Positions 26,849 to 41,832 of a stretch of 64,000 nucleotides of DNA are shown in pieces. The stretch is from assembly GCA_018873245.2 (NCBI GenBank), contig JAEMBT020000008.1, positions 14,309,172 through 14,373,171 on the forward strand, written 5' to 3'. The notes beneath the pieces are model-generated. The model saw only the letters and a list, made by a program, of their open reading frames with translations. It did not search any database and was not told the DNA's origin. Position 1 is the stretch's first letter. The number at the start of each line of letters is the position of its first letter. Source of the DNA: Archegozetes longisetosus (lineage: Eukaryota > Arthropoda > Arachnida > Sarcoptiformes > Trhypochthoniidae). Both the position numbers and the translations under genes were made by a program.

Positions 26849-27604
26849 TCAATTCAGTTTAAATACTTGTTGTGATGGAGTGAAGGCTGTGGTCGTGTAT
26901 ATGACATTATGCTGTGCGTCGTCGGAGAGTATTGTTGTGTTTAATGGTTGTGTGCCAAATGATTCGTCGTCTATTTCATCGATTGTATTTCCTTCGCCTA
27001 TCTGTTGGCTACCTTTTTCTCCTTTCATTGCCTGCTATTGAATTAAAGTCAAAATAGATATTAATAAAAACAAATCCAAACAAACTAATGATCAATCGGA
27101 AAGATTAAAACAATGACAGTCAAAGATGATTACTTCTCTGTATTTTTGAAGGTAAAGTTTAAGTGGTTCAACATAATTATCGAAACCAAGTGTGGACATA
27201 GCAAAGAGTATATCTTCGCCATTGATAGTCTTTCTCTTTTCCTGATGACATCGATCTGATGCCTCACTGGTAATAAAGCTAACGAACTCAGATACACATT
27301 CCTGAACGCACTCCTTGGCGTCTTTGGCAATCTTCCCCGACTTAGGAATGGCTAACTTCATGATTCTGGCCACGTTTGCGATTGGCAGAAACCTGTCCTG
27401 TTCTCTCAACGGCTCCACCATATCCTTGTCTCCATTGTCTGAATGGTCGTCATGAGATCCCAACCCCATCGCACTGTCGTCTCCGTCACCACCATCTGAT
27501 GCGTGAACGATATATTGTTGAGAACTATTAAGAAAAGAGTCACCGATTGTCGATGTATTACCGGTCACGTGATGGTCACCACTCTCTAACTTAATCAATG
27601 ACAT
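26849..27604 (-). CDS. NFYB: NF-YB, nuclear transcription factor Y subunit beta
   Basis: Two coding exons on the minus strand, 27,604-27,134 and 27,031-26,849, split by a 102-bp GT-AG intron and giving 217 residues (human 207). NF-YB forms a histone-fold dimer with NF-YC and, with NF-YA, binds CCAAT boxes. Residues about 68-160 are the histone fold: [17 protein letters not shown], then [40 protein letters not shown] and [14 protein letters not shown], almost identical to vertebrate NF-YB. The intron falls exactly after YRE; the second exon restores the family's AMKGEKG. It ends in an acidic, Thr/Gln-containing tail (NVIYTTTAF) resembling the vertebrate C terminus. Reading straight through the first exon would instead give a short false tail. 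The N-terminal 65 residues are acidic and Ser/His-rich, as in the family. The gene is convergent with HPS5 and divergent from UBL4A. Confidence 0.95.
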
Positions 27605-28684
27605 CTTTATGTTCTCATTACTTCTTTCAATTCAATTGCTGTCAATTAAAGAACCGATGAATCAGTTTTGATACAATTATCAACATTTTATACAATTAAC
27701 ATAATTGAATACTAATAATCAGATCTAATACTATTAATAAAAAACTTGTTTTTATTCACTATTAATTCAAGTTTTTTTCGTTAACTTTCACCATAAATTG
27801 TGTCACAGTTTTCTGTTGTGATTGGATTTGAGTTGAAATTTTTGGTTAATTTAATTAGAAGCTGTATATGTTTACATCTAATTATTTGATACATTTATAA
27901 CTTTTTTCATAGTTTTACAAATAAAATCACATAAATACAGATCACTTACCATTAAATAGTTTTGTGTTAAACAATTGGTCGATCATATAAGCACTCGAGC
28001 GAATGAGCGAATCACTAATGATCGCCTTCAATATACAATATCACAAATCAATGCCTACACCACTGCTATCGATATCAAAATGGATGTCTCTCTTCTTGTT
28101 AATACTAAAATTGTATGTCTTAGCTCCGCCTTCTTTTCTTCTCTTCTTTTCTCATTGTTGCCGATGGGACGAGTTTCACGTTTACTTTATTTTTAATTCA
28201 CAATACACAAAATATACTTCGGTTCATATATTAAGTACGTCTAAGTTGGATCAACACAAACCCTTTTTTTGAACTTTTAGCTTACATTTCCTGAAAAACA
28301 TTGACGTCATTAGGAAAATATGAGATTTTGTAATACAGTAAACTTCAGGTTCTTTTAATTTAAATATAATTAGATTTAATCTTAGAATTTACAGAAGTAA
28401 GCAATTTTCAGACAATTCTCGTAATCTTAATAAAACCTTAAAAGTTAAAAATTTTGAAAAATAACCAGTTAGTCATATATTTTTGATACAATAGATGACT
28501 TTATTTAATATTTGTTTGACTGTATATTTACATGAAATAAAAGATAAACTATTTTCAGTGGTTTCTGGCGTTTAAACAATTTAGTAAACAATAACAAACA
28601 ATTACTTAGTTGTAAATTTATTCCAGTTAATCAAGATACGATTCAACAAAATTTATATTATAAAAACTTATAATAAATTAAACA
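27605..28684. other. NF-YB / UBL4A divergent intergenic region
   Basis: About 1.1 kb between two divergently transcribed genes, so it should hold both promoters and 5' UTRs. It is AT-rich. An open stretch at about 28,000-28,270 has no recognisable domain, and I do not call it a gene. I see no clear TATA box or repeat. Confidence 0.5.
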
Positions 28685-29334
28685 ATGATAATAAACGTGA
28701 AGATACTGCAAGGCCCTGATTGTGATCTTGAGGTAATCTTTCATCTCAAACCAAATTTGTATAAATTTCACTCCAAACCAAATTTGTATTGATTTGATTT
28801 GAAACTAAATTAAATTGTCAACCAAATGTTCTCTATTGATAAATATAACGATAGGTGTCAACCAACTCAACGATCATACACGTGAAAGAATTGGTGGCCA
28901 AACAATTACATATACCTGTTAATAAACAGAAATTGGTTTTTAAAGGAAAAACATTATCAGGTTTTGTATTATTAATTTGATTTTGTATAATAATTAACTG
29001 CTTTTCAATACTAATATTTGACTTATAACAACAATTATTATTATTCTCCAAATGTTTAGATGAGATGTGTCTCAAAGATTATAGTATCGTTGATGGAAAT
29101 AAACTTCATTTGTTTGTCAATGAATGCGTGACAGCATCACAACCCGATTATAACGAATGTAATGCTTTTTGGGAACAATTAACTAAACTTTTGCAAAAAT
29201 ACTATTCTATACAAGACGCCAATAAAATCATATCTGAATTCAAACGAAACCTTCAATCAGATGTCAACGAACTAAGTCTGGATGATATCGAAAGATTAGC
29301 TAAACTTAAATTATCTCAAAATGGAACTAATTAA
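28685..29334 (+). CDS. UBL4A: UBL4A / Get5-like ubiquitin-like protein
   Basis: Three exons, 28,685-28,732, 28,855-28,960 and 29,060-29,334, with in-frame GT-AG junctions, giving 142 residues (human UBL4A 157). In the family this protein joins BAG6 and GET4 in the cytosolic complex that hands tail-anchored membrane proteins to GET3. Residues 1-74 are the ubiquitin-like domain: MIINVKILQGPDCDLE in exon 1 (human starts MQLTVKALQGREC), then HVKELVAKQLHIPVNKQKLVFKGKTLSD across exons 2-3, and LKDYSIVDGNKLHLFV. The C-terminal 50 residues match the TUGS dimerisation/BAG6-binding helix, including FKRNLQSDVNELSLDDIERLAKL. The first exon is only 48 nt. The 5' start is the only ATG that yields the canonical beta strand. 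I did not see a diglycine end, as expected for a non-conjugated UBL protein. Confidence 0.92.
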
Positions 29335-30268
29335 AGGATTTTTCAACTAAAAGATTTTGTGAATTTTTCAAATAAATGAACTTTGATTTAATTTTTATAT
29401 CAGCTATTGTATAATTGGTGACAAACTGTGGTTCATTTCGATGTCAACTCTATTAGCATGTTTTACAATAATTTATCAAAGCATAAACTTATATCAGTAA
29501 ATAACTTATCATTAAATTGAGTTTAATATCTAATTACTATCTGACTTCACTGATTTTGTTATGATTATGTAATTAAAGTTTTTATTGATCATCTAAACGA
29601 TTATCCATTCAATTAATGTAATTTTGCAACAATTTTCCCAACTTTGGGTAAAATATTTTCCAAAGAAGTCTTAATTGTTGATTCTTTAAACATGGGATAT
29701 TTATATTTAAATTTTCAACAAGTTTATTAGTGAGCAAATGAACTATTTATGTGACCATTTAGGTTATGGTCAACGAACTTAAAGCTAAAAGTTAATTAGG
29801 AGCTAGAGTTGTTGATAAAAATTAAATTTTCTCAACTGATTATCAATTCAACAGTAATCTAAAGATTGACTCTATATAAAATAGAAAGTAAATCAGAATG
29901 ATAATACTAATAAAAACAAAAGAAGAGTAAAAAAGTGAGTTATTTTGCAAGTTATAGTGAAGCTATAGTGAAGTTATAGTGAAAATATAGTCATATTTAT
30001 TGTGGAGTTAATGCAATAAGTTAATGTTCCCTCACATGTAGTGATGACCTTATGTTGAATTTTGGAGACGTGGAGAAAATCATAGCTTTTTCAGCATTAG
30101 TTCCACATTCAGTTCAATCATTTCTGGTGATGTCAACAATTAGTTAGCTTTCAGTTTAAATAACTCAATAAATTGATTATTTAATAGGAAGATCTCAAAT
30201 TTATTTTGTAAATTAATATAAATATTGATTGAAATTAAGTGCAGTCTTTTGCACATTTAATACAACAA
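29335..30268. other. UBL4A-SEC61A intergenic region
   Basis: AT-rich spacer of about 930 bp. It contains AATAAA at 29,371-29,376 that can serve UBL4A, and a small tandem repeat at about 29,948-29,990 (agttatagtga, four copies). The right part must contain the SEC61A promoter. Nothing else is recognised. Confidence 0.5.
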
Positions 30269-32108
<1,840 letters not shown>

Positions 32109-32176
32109 ACTAAGATAAAAGAATTACTATTTGCATATAAAAAGACATTTAAATTTTTCATTTCTCATTTTAATGA

Positions 32177-32182
32177 AATAAA
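32177..32182 (+). promoter_or_regulatory. Poly(A) signal of SEC61A
   Basis: AATAAA 69 bp after the SEC61A stop. The opposing signal for RUVBL1 is only about 28 bp further on. Confidence 0.7.
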
Positions 32183-32209
32183 GAAGAAGATAATAGAATG
32201 CTGTGAATT

Positions 32210-32215
32210 TTTATT
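32210..32215 (-). promoter_or_regulatory. Candidate poly(A) signal of RUVBL1
   Basis: tttatt on the plus strand reads AATAAA on the minus strand, about 35 bp beyond the RUVBL1 stop codon at 32,249-32,251. Confidence 0.55.
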
Positions 32216-32248
32216 TGAAAAATGGTAGAAATTTAAGATATTTGGTGT

Positions 32249-34488
<2,240 letters not shown>

Positions 34489-36597
34489 ATGCAATATCAG
34501 AAACCAAACGATTCCTTACATGTTCATTCGCAATTATTATCACCTCCGGAGACCACCACCGTCACATTTCAAGACTATTTTGATGACAGTCTCGATGATG
34601 AAGAACTGGTCTTTACTAATAATAACAACAATAATATAAATAATAATAATAATAATAATATCAATAATGATAGCAGTAATACTGCTAATGAAGAGACAAT
34701 TAGACCTAATAATGATGGAAGCGATGAAGACATTAGTGAGACCATTGGAGTCGATGTCCCGTTTGAATATGTCATTCATGAACAACAAAATGCCGGGTTT
34801 GAACACATCTGATTCGATTAACTATTTAGCTATCTCTTAGTTATTTGAATTTGTAATGCATTTAGTTTTTTAGTGATTTAGTCCAAATGTTTTAAGATTT
34901 TACAAACGAATGCCTTTTTAATTTGAAATATTTCAAAATTTTATCTATTGGATAAGTCTCTCATAATATTAAATAGACTTGTCAATACGTAATAAGAAAT
35001 TGAAATTTGATAACTGATTGTGTGAATATGCTATCGGTTATTCAAGATTGAAATTCGATAACCGATTGTATGAACACACTATGAGTATATGCAAGATTGA
35101 AATTTAACTCCTAAATTGATAGCGCAATAGAGCTTAAATCATGTAGAATTACAATATCGCTAATAACAGATTTTAAAAGTTTTTCTTATAACTCTATAAC
35201 AGATTTGTTATAATGAACTTAATTATTTCAATTGACAGATATATTCATCACACGATATCTCACGATCAAATAACGATGCATATAAATCCTGGCAATAGTC
35301 CAATGCCTCGAAACCCTTCTCATCTGACGCTCACTATTGAAAGTCGTGATGAAAATTCTGGTCGAAAAGAGATTAAGCGATTTCGATGCAGTTTTGAAGG
35401 ATGCGCGCGAACTTATAGCACAGCTGGAAATCTGAAGACTCATCAGAAGACACACACAGGAGAGTACACTTTCGTCTGCAGTCAAGACGGATGTGGAAAA
35501 GCATTTTTAACGTCCTATAGCCTGAAAATTCATGTTCGCGTTCACACCAAAGAGAAGCCATTCGGTTGTACAATGAGTGGTTGCGATAAGGCGTTTAATA
35601 CTCTTTATAGACTGAAAGCTCACCAGAGATTACATAATGGAAACACATTTAACTGTAAACAAATTGGTTGCCTTAAATTTTTCACTACTTTGAGTGATCT
35701 TCGAAAGCATTCACGCACTCATACCGGAGAAAAGCCGTATCGATGTGACGAAGACGGTTGTGGAAAGTCGTTTGCTGCCAGTCATCACTTGAAAACTCAT
35801 ATTCGAACTCATACTGGCGAAAAGCCATATTCATGTAACCAAAACGGTTGTCAAAAGTCATTTACAACACAATATAGCCTTAAAAGTCATTTGCATAGAC
35901 ATGACAAGAAAGTAGAAGAAATGGAAGAATCGAATGAATTCAATTCGAATAGCAATATAGCAGATAATAGTCAAAAGAACACTAATGATATCTCAGTAAT
36001 GAACGATGACGAAGCAGCAGCTCTTCTGACCTCACTTTGGGGCTCAGCCAAACATGCACAAAATGATTCTCAATCTAATCCTATAACTGGTTGTTTACCT
36101 GGCAATATAACTATCCTGAATGAGGGAACTGTTGAAAAAACTAATAATATTACAGGTTTGTTGCTACTTAAAAAGATTTCTTAATGGTTTGATTTGATTT
36201 CATTATTATTATTATAGCATACGCTTTGATCCCAATAACTGGTGTTGAAGTGCCACTCGAAGGCTTCATACCGGTAGAAATACCAGAAGTTGTGAACATT
36301 GGCCAAATCGAAACTCAGCAACAAATGGAATCATTAGGTGATTCAAAGTTTGACAATTACTCAGATAATGAAATCGAAGCTTCAAAATCAGTGAAATTAA
36401 AGTCAATACAGAACACTTCGAGCGACAATATAATATACGCATCAATAGCAGAAGCAGATATATGTAAATGTGAGCCTGAAGAATGTCAGAAAAGCAATTG
36501 TTGTTTGGATTGTTATGGTCGGGCAGACATTTGTGCCAATTCTGAAAGTGCTTCCAATCTTTCACAAACTACTAGTCTTCAAGTCAATAATGATTAA
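34489..36597 (+). CDS. MTF1: Metal-responsive transcription factor 1 (MTF-1)
   Basis: Three exons, 34,489-34,796, 35,239-36,155 and 36,218-36,597, joining in frame to 534 residues. MTF-1 senses zinc and other metals and activates metallothionein and transporter genes through metal response elements. Exon 1 encodes an acidic N terminus with poly-Asn runs (residues 44-60). Exon 2 begins [19 protein letters not shown] followed by SPMPRN, the conserved lead-in to the fingers. Six C2H2 zinc fingers follow, with first cysteines at residues 153, 183, 213, 242, 272 and 302. Finger sequences such as [52 protein letters not shown] and [21 protein letters not shown] identify this family rather than a generic C2H2 protein. 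The finger 1-2 linker is TGEYT (RGEYT in mammals). A C-terminal cysteine cluster (C491, C493, C498, C503, C504, C507, C514) is present. The start codon is the first ATG of the frame; an untranslated upstream exon cannot be excluded. Confidence 0.95.
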
Positions 36598-37280
36598 ATT
36601 TAGATATCAATTAATTTAGAATATGTAGGAAACTGTGCCTTATATTCAGTAACTTGTTGTTTATTGTCATTTTAAAAGCTTTATTACAGATAAATGAGTC
36701 GCAATTATTTTGTAAAAGTACTGGTAGAGTAAATACCGTACTTTACTTTAATTATGTATTAATTTGTGATTATTTAATAGTCAATCTTGAAGCCCATACG
36801 AGAACATAAACTATTTTATGATTTATGATGTTATTTAGATTTTAAAAGTTTATTTGATCATTTATGCTCTTTAAAAGTGATTCAGCATTAATCATATCTT
36901 TCTGATTGTGTCAATCATTAGTTGACTTTAAAATTAATAAATTTGATTATTTTAAAAGCATCTCTAAAGTTGTTATTTTCACACTTTAACTGTCATTCTT
37001 CGATATCAGAATAAACAAATAAATGCAAGTGAGGAAGACTTTTGTTAGAAAAAGATTGCATTCGGTAAATATTTCTTAGTTACATAATAATGACTTAAAA
37101 TTAAACAAAACAACTAAGAAGTAATTAGCATAAAATTAATAGTCATGAAGATTAGTTAAAGTTAGAGTTAGATTGAGTGGAGGTGTTGGTCGGAAGAATG
37201 ACATCTATTGGTGAATCATAGTACGATAAGTACATTTCCTTTTCCTGTTAGAGTGTATGTGAATTAACACACAATCGAAA
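36598..37280. other. MTF-1 / RPL24 intergenic region
   Basis: AT-rich spacer between two genes on the same strand, holding the MTF-1 3' end and the RPL24 promoter. A pyrimidine run ttccttttcct at about 37,236-37,246, 35 bp before the RPL24 ATG, could be a 5'-TOP-like start site. That is only a suggestion. Confidence 0.4.
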
Positions 37281-38224
37281 ATGAAGTAGGTCTTAATTCA
37301 ATTATAATTAAATTAGAAATAATGATTAATTCAATTTAATTAATATCACAAATAGGGTCGAATTGTGTTCTTTTAGTGGGTATAAGATATATCCCGGACA
37401 TGGCAAGCGTATGGTTAAAACTGATGGAAAGGTATAGCAATAGTAAACACGTTTTAATCAATTAATTGAATTGTTTGTCATAAATGAATAGGTGTTTCAG
37501 TTCTTGAACGCTAAATGCGAAGCCGCCCAACTTATGAAACGTAATCCACGTAAGATTACATGGACTGTACTTTACAGAAGAAAACATAAGAAGGGTATTG
37601 AAGAAGAACAGACCAAAAAGAGGACGCGAAGAACTACTAAGTTCCAGAGAGCTATTGTTGGGGCCAGTCTTAATGATATCTTGGCCAAACGAAATATGAA
37701 GCCCGAAGTTAGGAAGGCTCAAAGAGAACAGGCCATCAGGTTTGATCTCCTTTTAATTTCATCTAATCCTTATGTCATTCTATCTTTATTTCATCTAACC
37801 TTAATATCATTTCAATCTTAATATCACTTTCATTTCAATTATTGTTTTTATTGTTTCAGAGCTGCAAAAGAAAAACAAAGAGCCTCAAAGACCCAGAAGA
37901 AAGCTTCTGCGCCCCCGCAGAAGGTACGTCTTCGATTAGCATTAGTTTTCTGTTTATATCGACGTTTCTTTAGTATGTCTTCGGGATGTCTTTTTGATGA
38001 CTCCTTGAAAGACATTGAAGTTATTGACAAATATGAAATTGTTTTAATTACATGATTACATAAAACGAATTTTCTAAAATAGTTTTAAAACTAAGACATT
38101 TGTAATAAATAGTGATTTTATAACTTTTCTCCCCTTTTGATTATAGGCACAAAAAGCAAAGACGGCTCAAAAAGCAGCGAAACCTGTTATGACAAAAGCT
38201 CCTCGAGTTGGCGGAAAACGATAA
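37281..38224 (+). CDS. RPL24: 60S ribosomal protein L24 (eL24)
   Basis: Five exons: 37,281-37,285, 37,356-37,431, 37,492-37,739, 37,860-37,923 and 38,147-38,224. The product has 156 residues (human 157). eL24 is a large-subunit ribosomal protein. The first coding exon is five bases (ATGAA). Joined to exon 2 it gives [20 protein letters not shown], the canonical start; exon 2 alone has no start codon. Exon 3 carries [20 protein letters not shown], then [29 protein letters not shown] and [13 protein letters not shown], all nearly invariant in the family. The C-terminal exons are Lys/Ala-rich and end APRVGGKR, as in animals. Poly(A) signals lie at 38,244 and 38,275. The gene is tandem with MTF-1 and CRYL1. 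Confidence 0.97.
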
Positions 38225-38274
38225 ATACTTTTTCACCTTTATGAATAAATTGTTTCTTTTGAGTCAGAAATCAT

Positions 38275-38280
38275 AATAAA
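38275..38280 (+). promoter_or_regulatory. Candidate poly(A) signal of RPL24
   Basis: AATAAA about 51 bp after the RPL24 stop; another AATAAA lies at 38,244-38,249. Either could serve. Confidence 0.55.
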
Positions 38281-38611
38281 ATCTAAGTGATTAATAAAAA
38301 CATTTGTTTAATTTTATTGAGTAATAATAGAGATTTGTTAAGATGGGATTCAATGACCCTATGGTTTATCAGCTAAAAGGTCAACGTTGTGACCCCCTCC
38401 AGGTTTGAAGTGCAAGGACACGAAGTTACCAGATTTTCTCTTTTTCTACAATACTATTACTGTGTTTTGCTCTGTAATATCTCTGGCCCTCTATTGATAA
38501 AATAGAAATCATTTCAGTATAAATCCATCTGTTTTTGGTACTCAAGCTCTCATTTAAGTTTGAAACTTAAATTGCTTATATCAATAACTGAAGCTATAAC
38601 CAAGCGAAATA
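38281..38611. other. RPL24 / CRYL1 intergenic region
   Basis: About 330 bp, presumably containing the CRYL1 promoter. It holds an imperfect palindrome ggtcaacgttgtgacc at about 38,379-38,394. Nothing else is recognised. Confidence 0.4.
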
Positions 38612-41264
38612 ATGAGCCAAAGCGGAAAGGTTGGAATTGTTGGCAGGTATGGAACAATTTGGAAACCAATTCGTCTGTTTTATTAGACAGTATGTTATGC
38701 TGATTAGTAAAAATTAAACTTTGATTTTATAAGTGGTCTAATTGGAAGAAGTTGGGCGATGCTTTTCGCCGGCTCGGGATTTAATGTAGCCCTATATGAC
38801 GTAGTCAGTGAAAACGTAGACAAAGCATTGGATGATATCAAAGTACAACTGATCAGTTTAGAATCAAAAGGTCTACTTCGTGGACAAATTAATGCTAACG
38901 AACAGTTTTCGTTAATCGGAAAAGCAGATACACTGGAGGATTGTCTTGAAAATGCTATTCATGTTCAGGTATTTTAGTAACTATACTAATACTACTGACT
39001 GACAAACAAGATCAAAACAACTGTTCACTACATATCGCTTAAAAATATTTATGATCTCAAATCGAAATAAATTAGAAAAACAAGAAAACGATAAAACTAT
39101 ATCTCATATGTTTACTGAATGGTTAGAAGTATTTTTATTGAATTTCATTGATTTGATTGAATATGATTATAAATTTATAGTTACTATTAGTCTTTTGATT
39201 CTAGAATTGATCTATTTTGAAGTCTTACTAAAACTTCAAAATTATCTTCCAATCTAAGTCTAGTCTAGTCTAGTCTGGAAACATTTGACTTTTAGTCAGT
39301 AACTATTCTATAAAGTTGAAGTGATGTGAATCTAATTTTTGATTAGATTTACGAGCATTTAGGAGAATGTTTACTGTTTTTTGACTATCTCTTGAGCAGT
39401 TTTGGGGACTAGTTAAGATATAACAATATTAAAATTTGAAAGCGAACAAAACGTTTCAAACTCGACTGGTACGAGAATTCACTTGAGTTTATACAGAAAA
39501 CTATAAACAGATTTGAGCACATAATAAGTACCCAAATATTCCTTTTAGGAATAACCGACTAAATAAATTACCATTGAATCAAATAGGACACTCATTTTTA
39601 ATTAATTTAGTCATTAAAGCATTTAACAGATATTGGAATCTTCATTAAAGATTGCTATCTGTAATGAATTAACTAAAAGTCTCTCCAAATAAATATTGAA
39701 TAAGTATTTAACTGAATAATAATTTAAAGCTAAAGAGTTGTGAAGTTTAAATAGTAGTGAATGCAAGTATTTGATGAGCTGACTTTCAAATAGATTTTCA
39801 AAATTTCAATCTCCAAGCTTTATGTGTATTATCTGTGAATCCTGCTCAATCTCATTTAATCTCATGGGAAATCTTTTTTTTTAATCAAAAATATACTCAA
39901 ACCTAATGGTTTTTTGGAAAACGTTTTGGAATAAACTTGATCTGTAAATGAATGGCAAGAAATGTAATTTCTGACTGTTAGACAATATAAATCATAAACG
40001 TCTAATCTTTCAGATATTGTTAAAGTAAATAGCTATTTCCTCAACTTAACTTTTATCACAATTCTAGTAATCATAACGTTAAAGTAAACTTTGATGAATG
40101 ATTTAATTATCATTAAAACAAGTTGTTTTCAAGTGTTACTATCAGTTACATAACTATTTGTATTTTATCATTAACTTAACATCAGAAGATGATAAAGTGC
40201 AGACTTCACTCTTGATGGTGTCATGCATTCAAATGGTATAATTGAAGCTAACTATTCAAAATGATTATATTCTACAGGAATGTGTATTCGAAGATATCGA
40301 GTTGAAGAAAAAAGTTTTTAAAGAATTGGACAAAATAGCTTCAGATGATGTGGTTTTGTGCAGTTCGACCAGTTGTTTTCTACCGTCACTTTTCGCAGAG
40401 CCTTTAAAACATCGTAATCAAGTAATAGTCGGACATCCTGTAAATCCACCTTATTTTGTGCCGCTGGTCGAAATAGTTCCGAGCAAATGGACGGACGAGA
40501 GTGTGGTGAAGCGAACTCGGGCGCTATTCACACAAATCGGACAAAAGCCAGTAGTGCTAAAGAAAGAAGTTCCAGGTTTTATAGTGAACAGAGTCCAATA
40601 TGCGATACTAAACGAATGCTATCGGTTGATTGCTGACGATGTGATCAGCGTAGAAGATGTGGATACTGTCATGTCAGATGGTCTTGGAATGAGATATGCT
40701 TTTATGGGCCCGTGGGAGACAGGGCACCTTAATGCAACTGGTATTACAACTTTGATTGCTATTTCTATTACAGTAATACCTCCATATAGTCAATCTTCAC
40801 TCGATCCTCGTTATGCTCTAACCAATAGTTTGTTCCTAATACACATAACTTGCGCTAAATAACCTCTTTATAGTGAAACCTCGTTATAGTTAGTACTAGT
40901 TATAGGTCCTCAACCATTGACTATATCGGGTTATTATTATATTAGGTTAGGTTAGATTATTATATTATTTGTTGCACTGCTATCAAATCTGTTAGAATAT
41001 GTTGCTTAATCTTGATGATGATTAATACTCTATCTTTTGCTAAACTAAGGAATGAAAGAATACTTCGAGAAGTATTCGCAAGGCATTTATGATGTCTCTA
41101 TGGATTTCGGACCCGTTCCCAAAATGGAAGGAAAAACAGCTGATCTAATCACTCAAGTTATGACTGAAAAGATTCCAATTGAGAAGTTGCCTGAAAGAAG
41201 ACGGTGGAGAGACGAACGACTTATTGCTTTATCGCAACTCAAGAAAAAACTCGACCAAAACTAG
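38612..41264 (+). CDS. CRYL1: Lambda-crystallin homologue / L-gulonate 3-dehydrogenase
   Basis: Four exons: 38,612-38,646, 38,734-38,968, 40,278-40,740 and 41,050-41,264. The product has 315 residues (human CRYL1 319). The family oxidises L-gulonate to 3-dehydro-L-gulonate with NAD+ in the uronate/pentose route and belongs to the 3-hydroxyacyl-CoA dehydrogenase fold. The Rossmann motif [15 protein letters not shown] (GxGxxG at residues 11-16) is restored only by splicing exon 1 to exon 2. SSTSC (120-123) and GHPVNPP with the putative catalytic His143 follow, then [16 protein letters not shown] and [14 protein letters not shown]. The C-terminal dimerisation segment ends [19 protein letters not shown]. 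Human CRYL1 has Ala where Gly142 precedes HPVNPP. Intron 2 is long for this locus (1,309 bp); the others are 87 and 309 bp. The exon 3-4 join ([13 protein letters not shown]) matches the human order. Confidence 0.95.
39258..39277. repeat. (tctag)n microsatellite in CRYL1 intron 2
   Basis: Four copies of the pentanucleotide tctag within the intron. Confidence 0.75.
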
Positions 41265-41328
41265 AATTATATGACTGAACTCTCAGTTGAATAGTTGGGA
41301 TTTAGAATAAGAATAGTTTGGTTATTGC

Positions 41329-41334
41329 AATAAA
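41329..41334 (+). promoter_or_regulatory. Candidate poly(A) signal of CRYL1
   Basis: AATAAA 65 bp after the CRYL1 stop, with a second AATAAA at 41,349-41,354. Confidence 0.55.
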
Positions 41335-41668
41335 TGTAGTAAATACTGAATAAAGAACTTTTTATCTATCAAACAATTCAACGGTATGACAAATACAAGA
41401 AAACCTGACAATTATCCAAATTATGCATTTCATAGTACAGTGACACTCACAATTGTCTACCATTGAGTGTCTATTACGAGTCGATTAATTGGTTAGCCAA
41501 TTGAATTTAACTTAGATTTAAAAAAGAAAATTCAATTATTAACAAGCATTCTATCAGTAAAATCTCTTCATTTCTCGAATGAACACCGTTTAGACTGAAT
41601 CGAAGCCGTCTAATAATAGCTAAATTCAGCATCAAATAATTATACACAAGAAAAGTCTGTAATTCATA

Positions 41669-41832
41669 CCCGTTGGGAATATATGACGAAATTCTGGACT
41701 TGAAACCTCGAATTTGACACGCGTTTTAGAAAATGTTTCTTTTTAAAATCAGTTGAATTCGCTCTAAAAGCTTATTTCAAATTTCAAATTAGAGGTTTCA
41801 AGTGAGAGGTCTGATTATATAATCGCAACGGG
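41669..41832. mobile_element. Palindromic MITE, TA-flanked, 164 bp
   Basis: The two ends are inverted copies: CCCGTTGGGAATATATGA at the left and, reverse-complemented at the right, CCCGTTGCGATTATATAA. A second matched block lies inside, with acttgaaacctcgaatttg near 41,699 matching the reverse complement of the segment near 41,783-41,803. Each end abuts a TA dinucleotide, the target duplication of Tc1/mariner-type elements. The element has no coding capacity. Superfamily assignment rests only on the TA flanks and is tentative. Confidence 0.65.

Noticed and set aside
28003..28272. An 89-codon open frame between NF-YB and UBL4A
   Set aside because: Hydrophobic, low-complexity and without similarity to a known family; it lies where promoters and 5' UTRs are expected.
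34540..34806. Open frames on the minus strand over MTF-1 exon 1, rich in Ile or Leu/Ser
   Set aside because: They are antisense shadows of the AAT/AAC repeats that encode the poly-Asn tract.
38969..40277. Possible extra coding exon in the long CRYL1 intron 2
   Set aside because: The exons on either side join in frame to give the family's contiguous MHIQ/ECVPED-type junction, so nothing is missing.
40933..40952. ttaggttaggtta, like the arthropod telomere repeat
   Set aside because: Only two units in an AT-rich intron; too short to mean anything.
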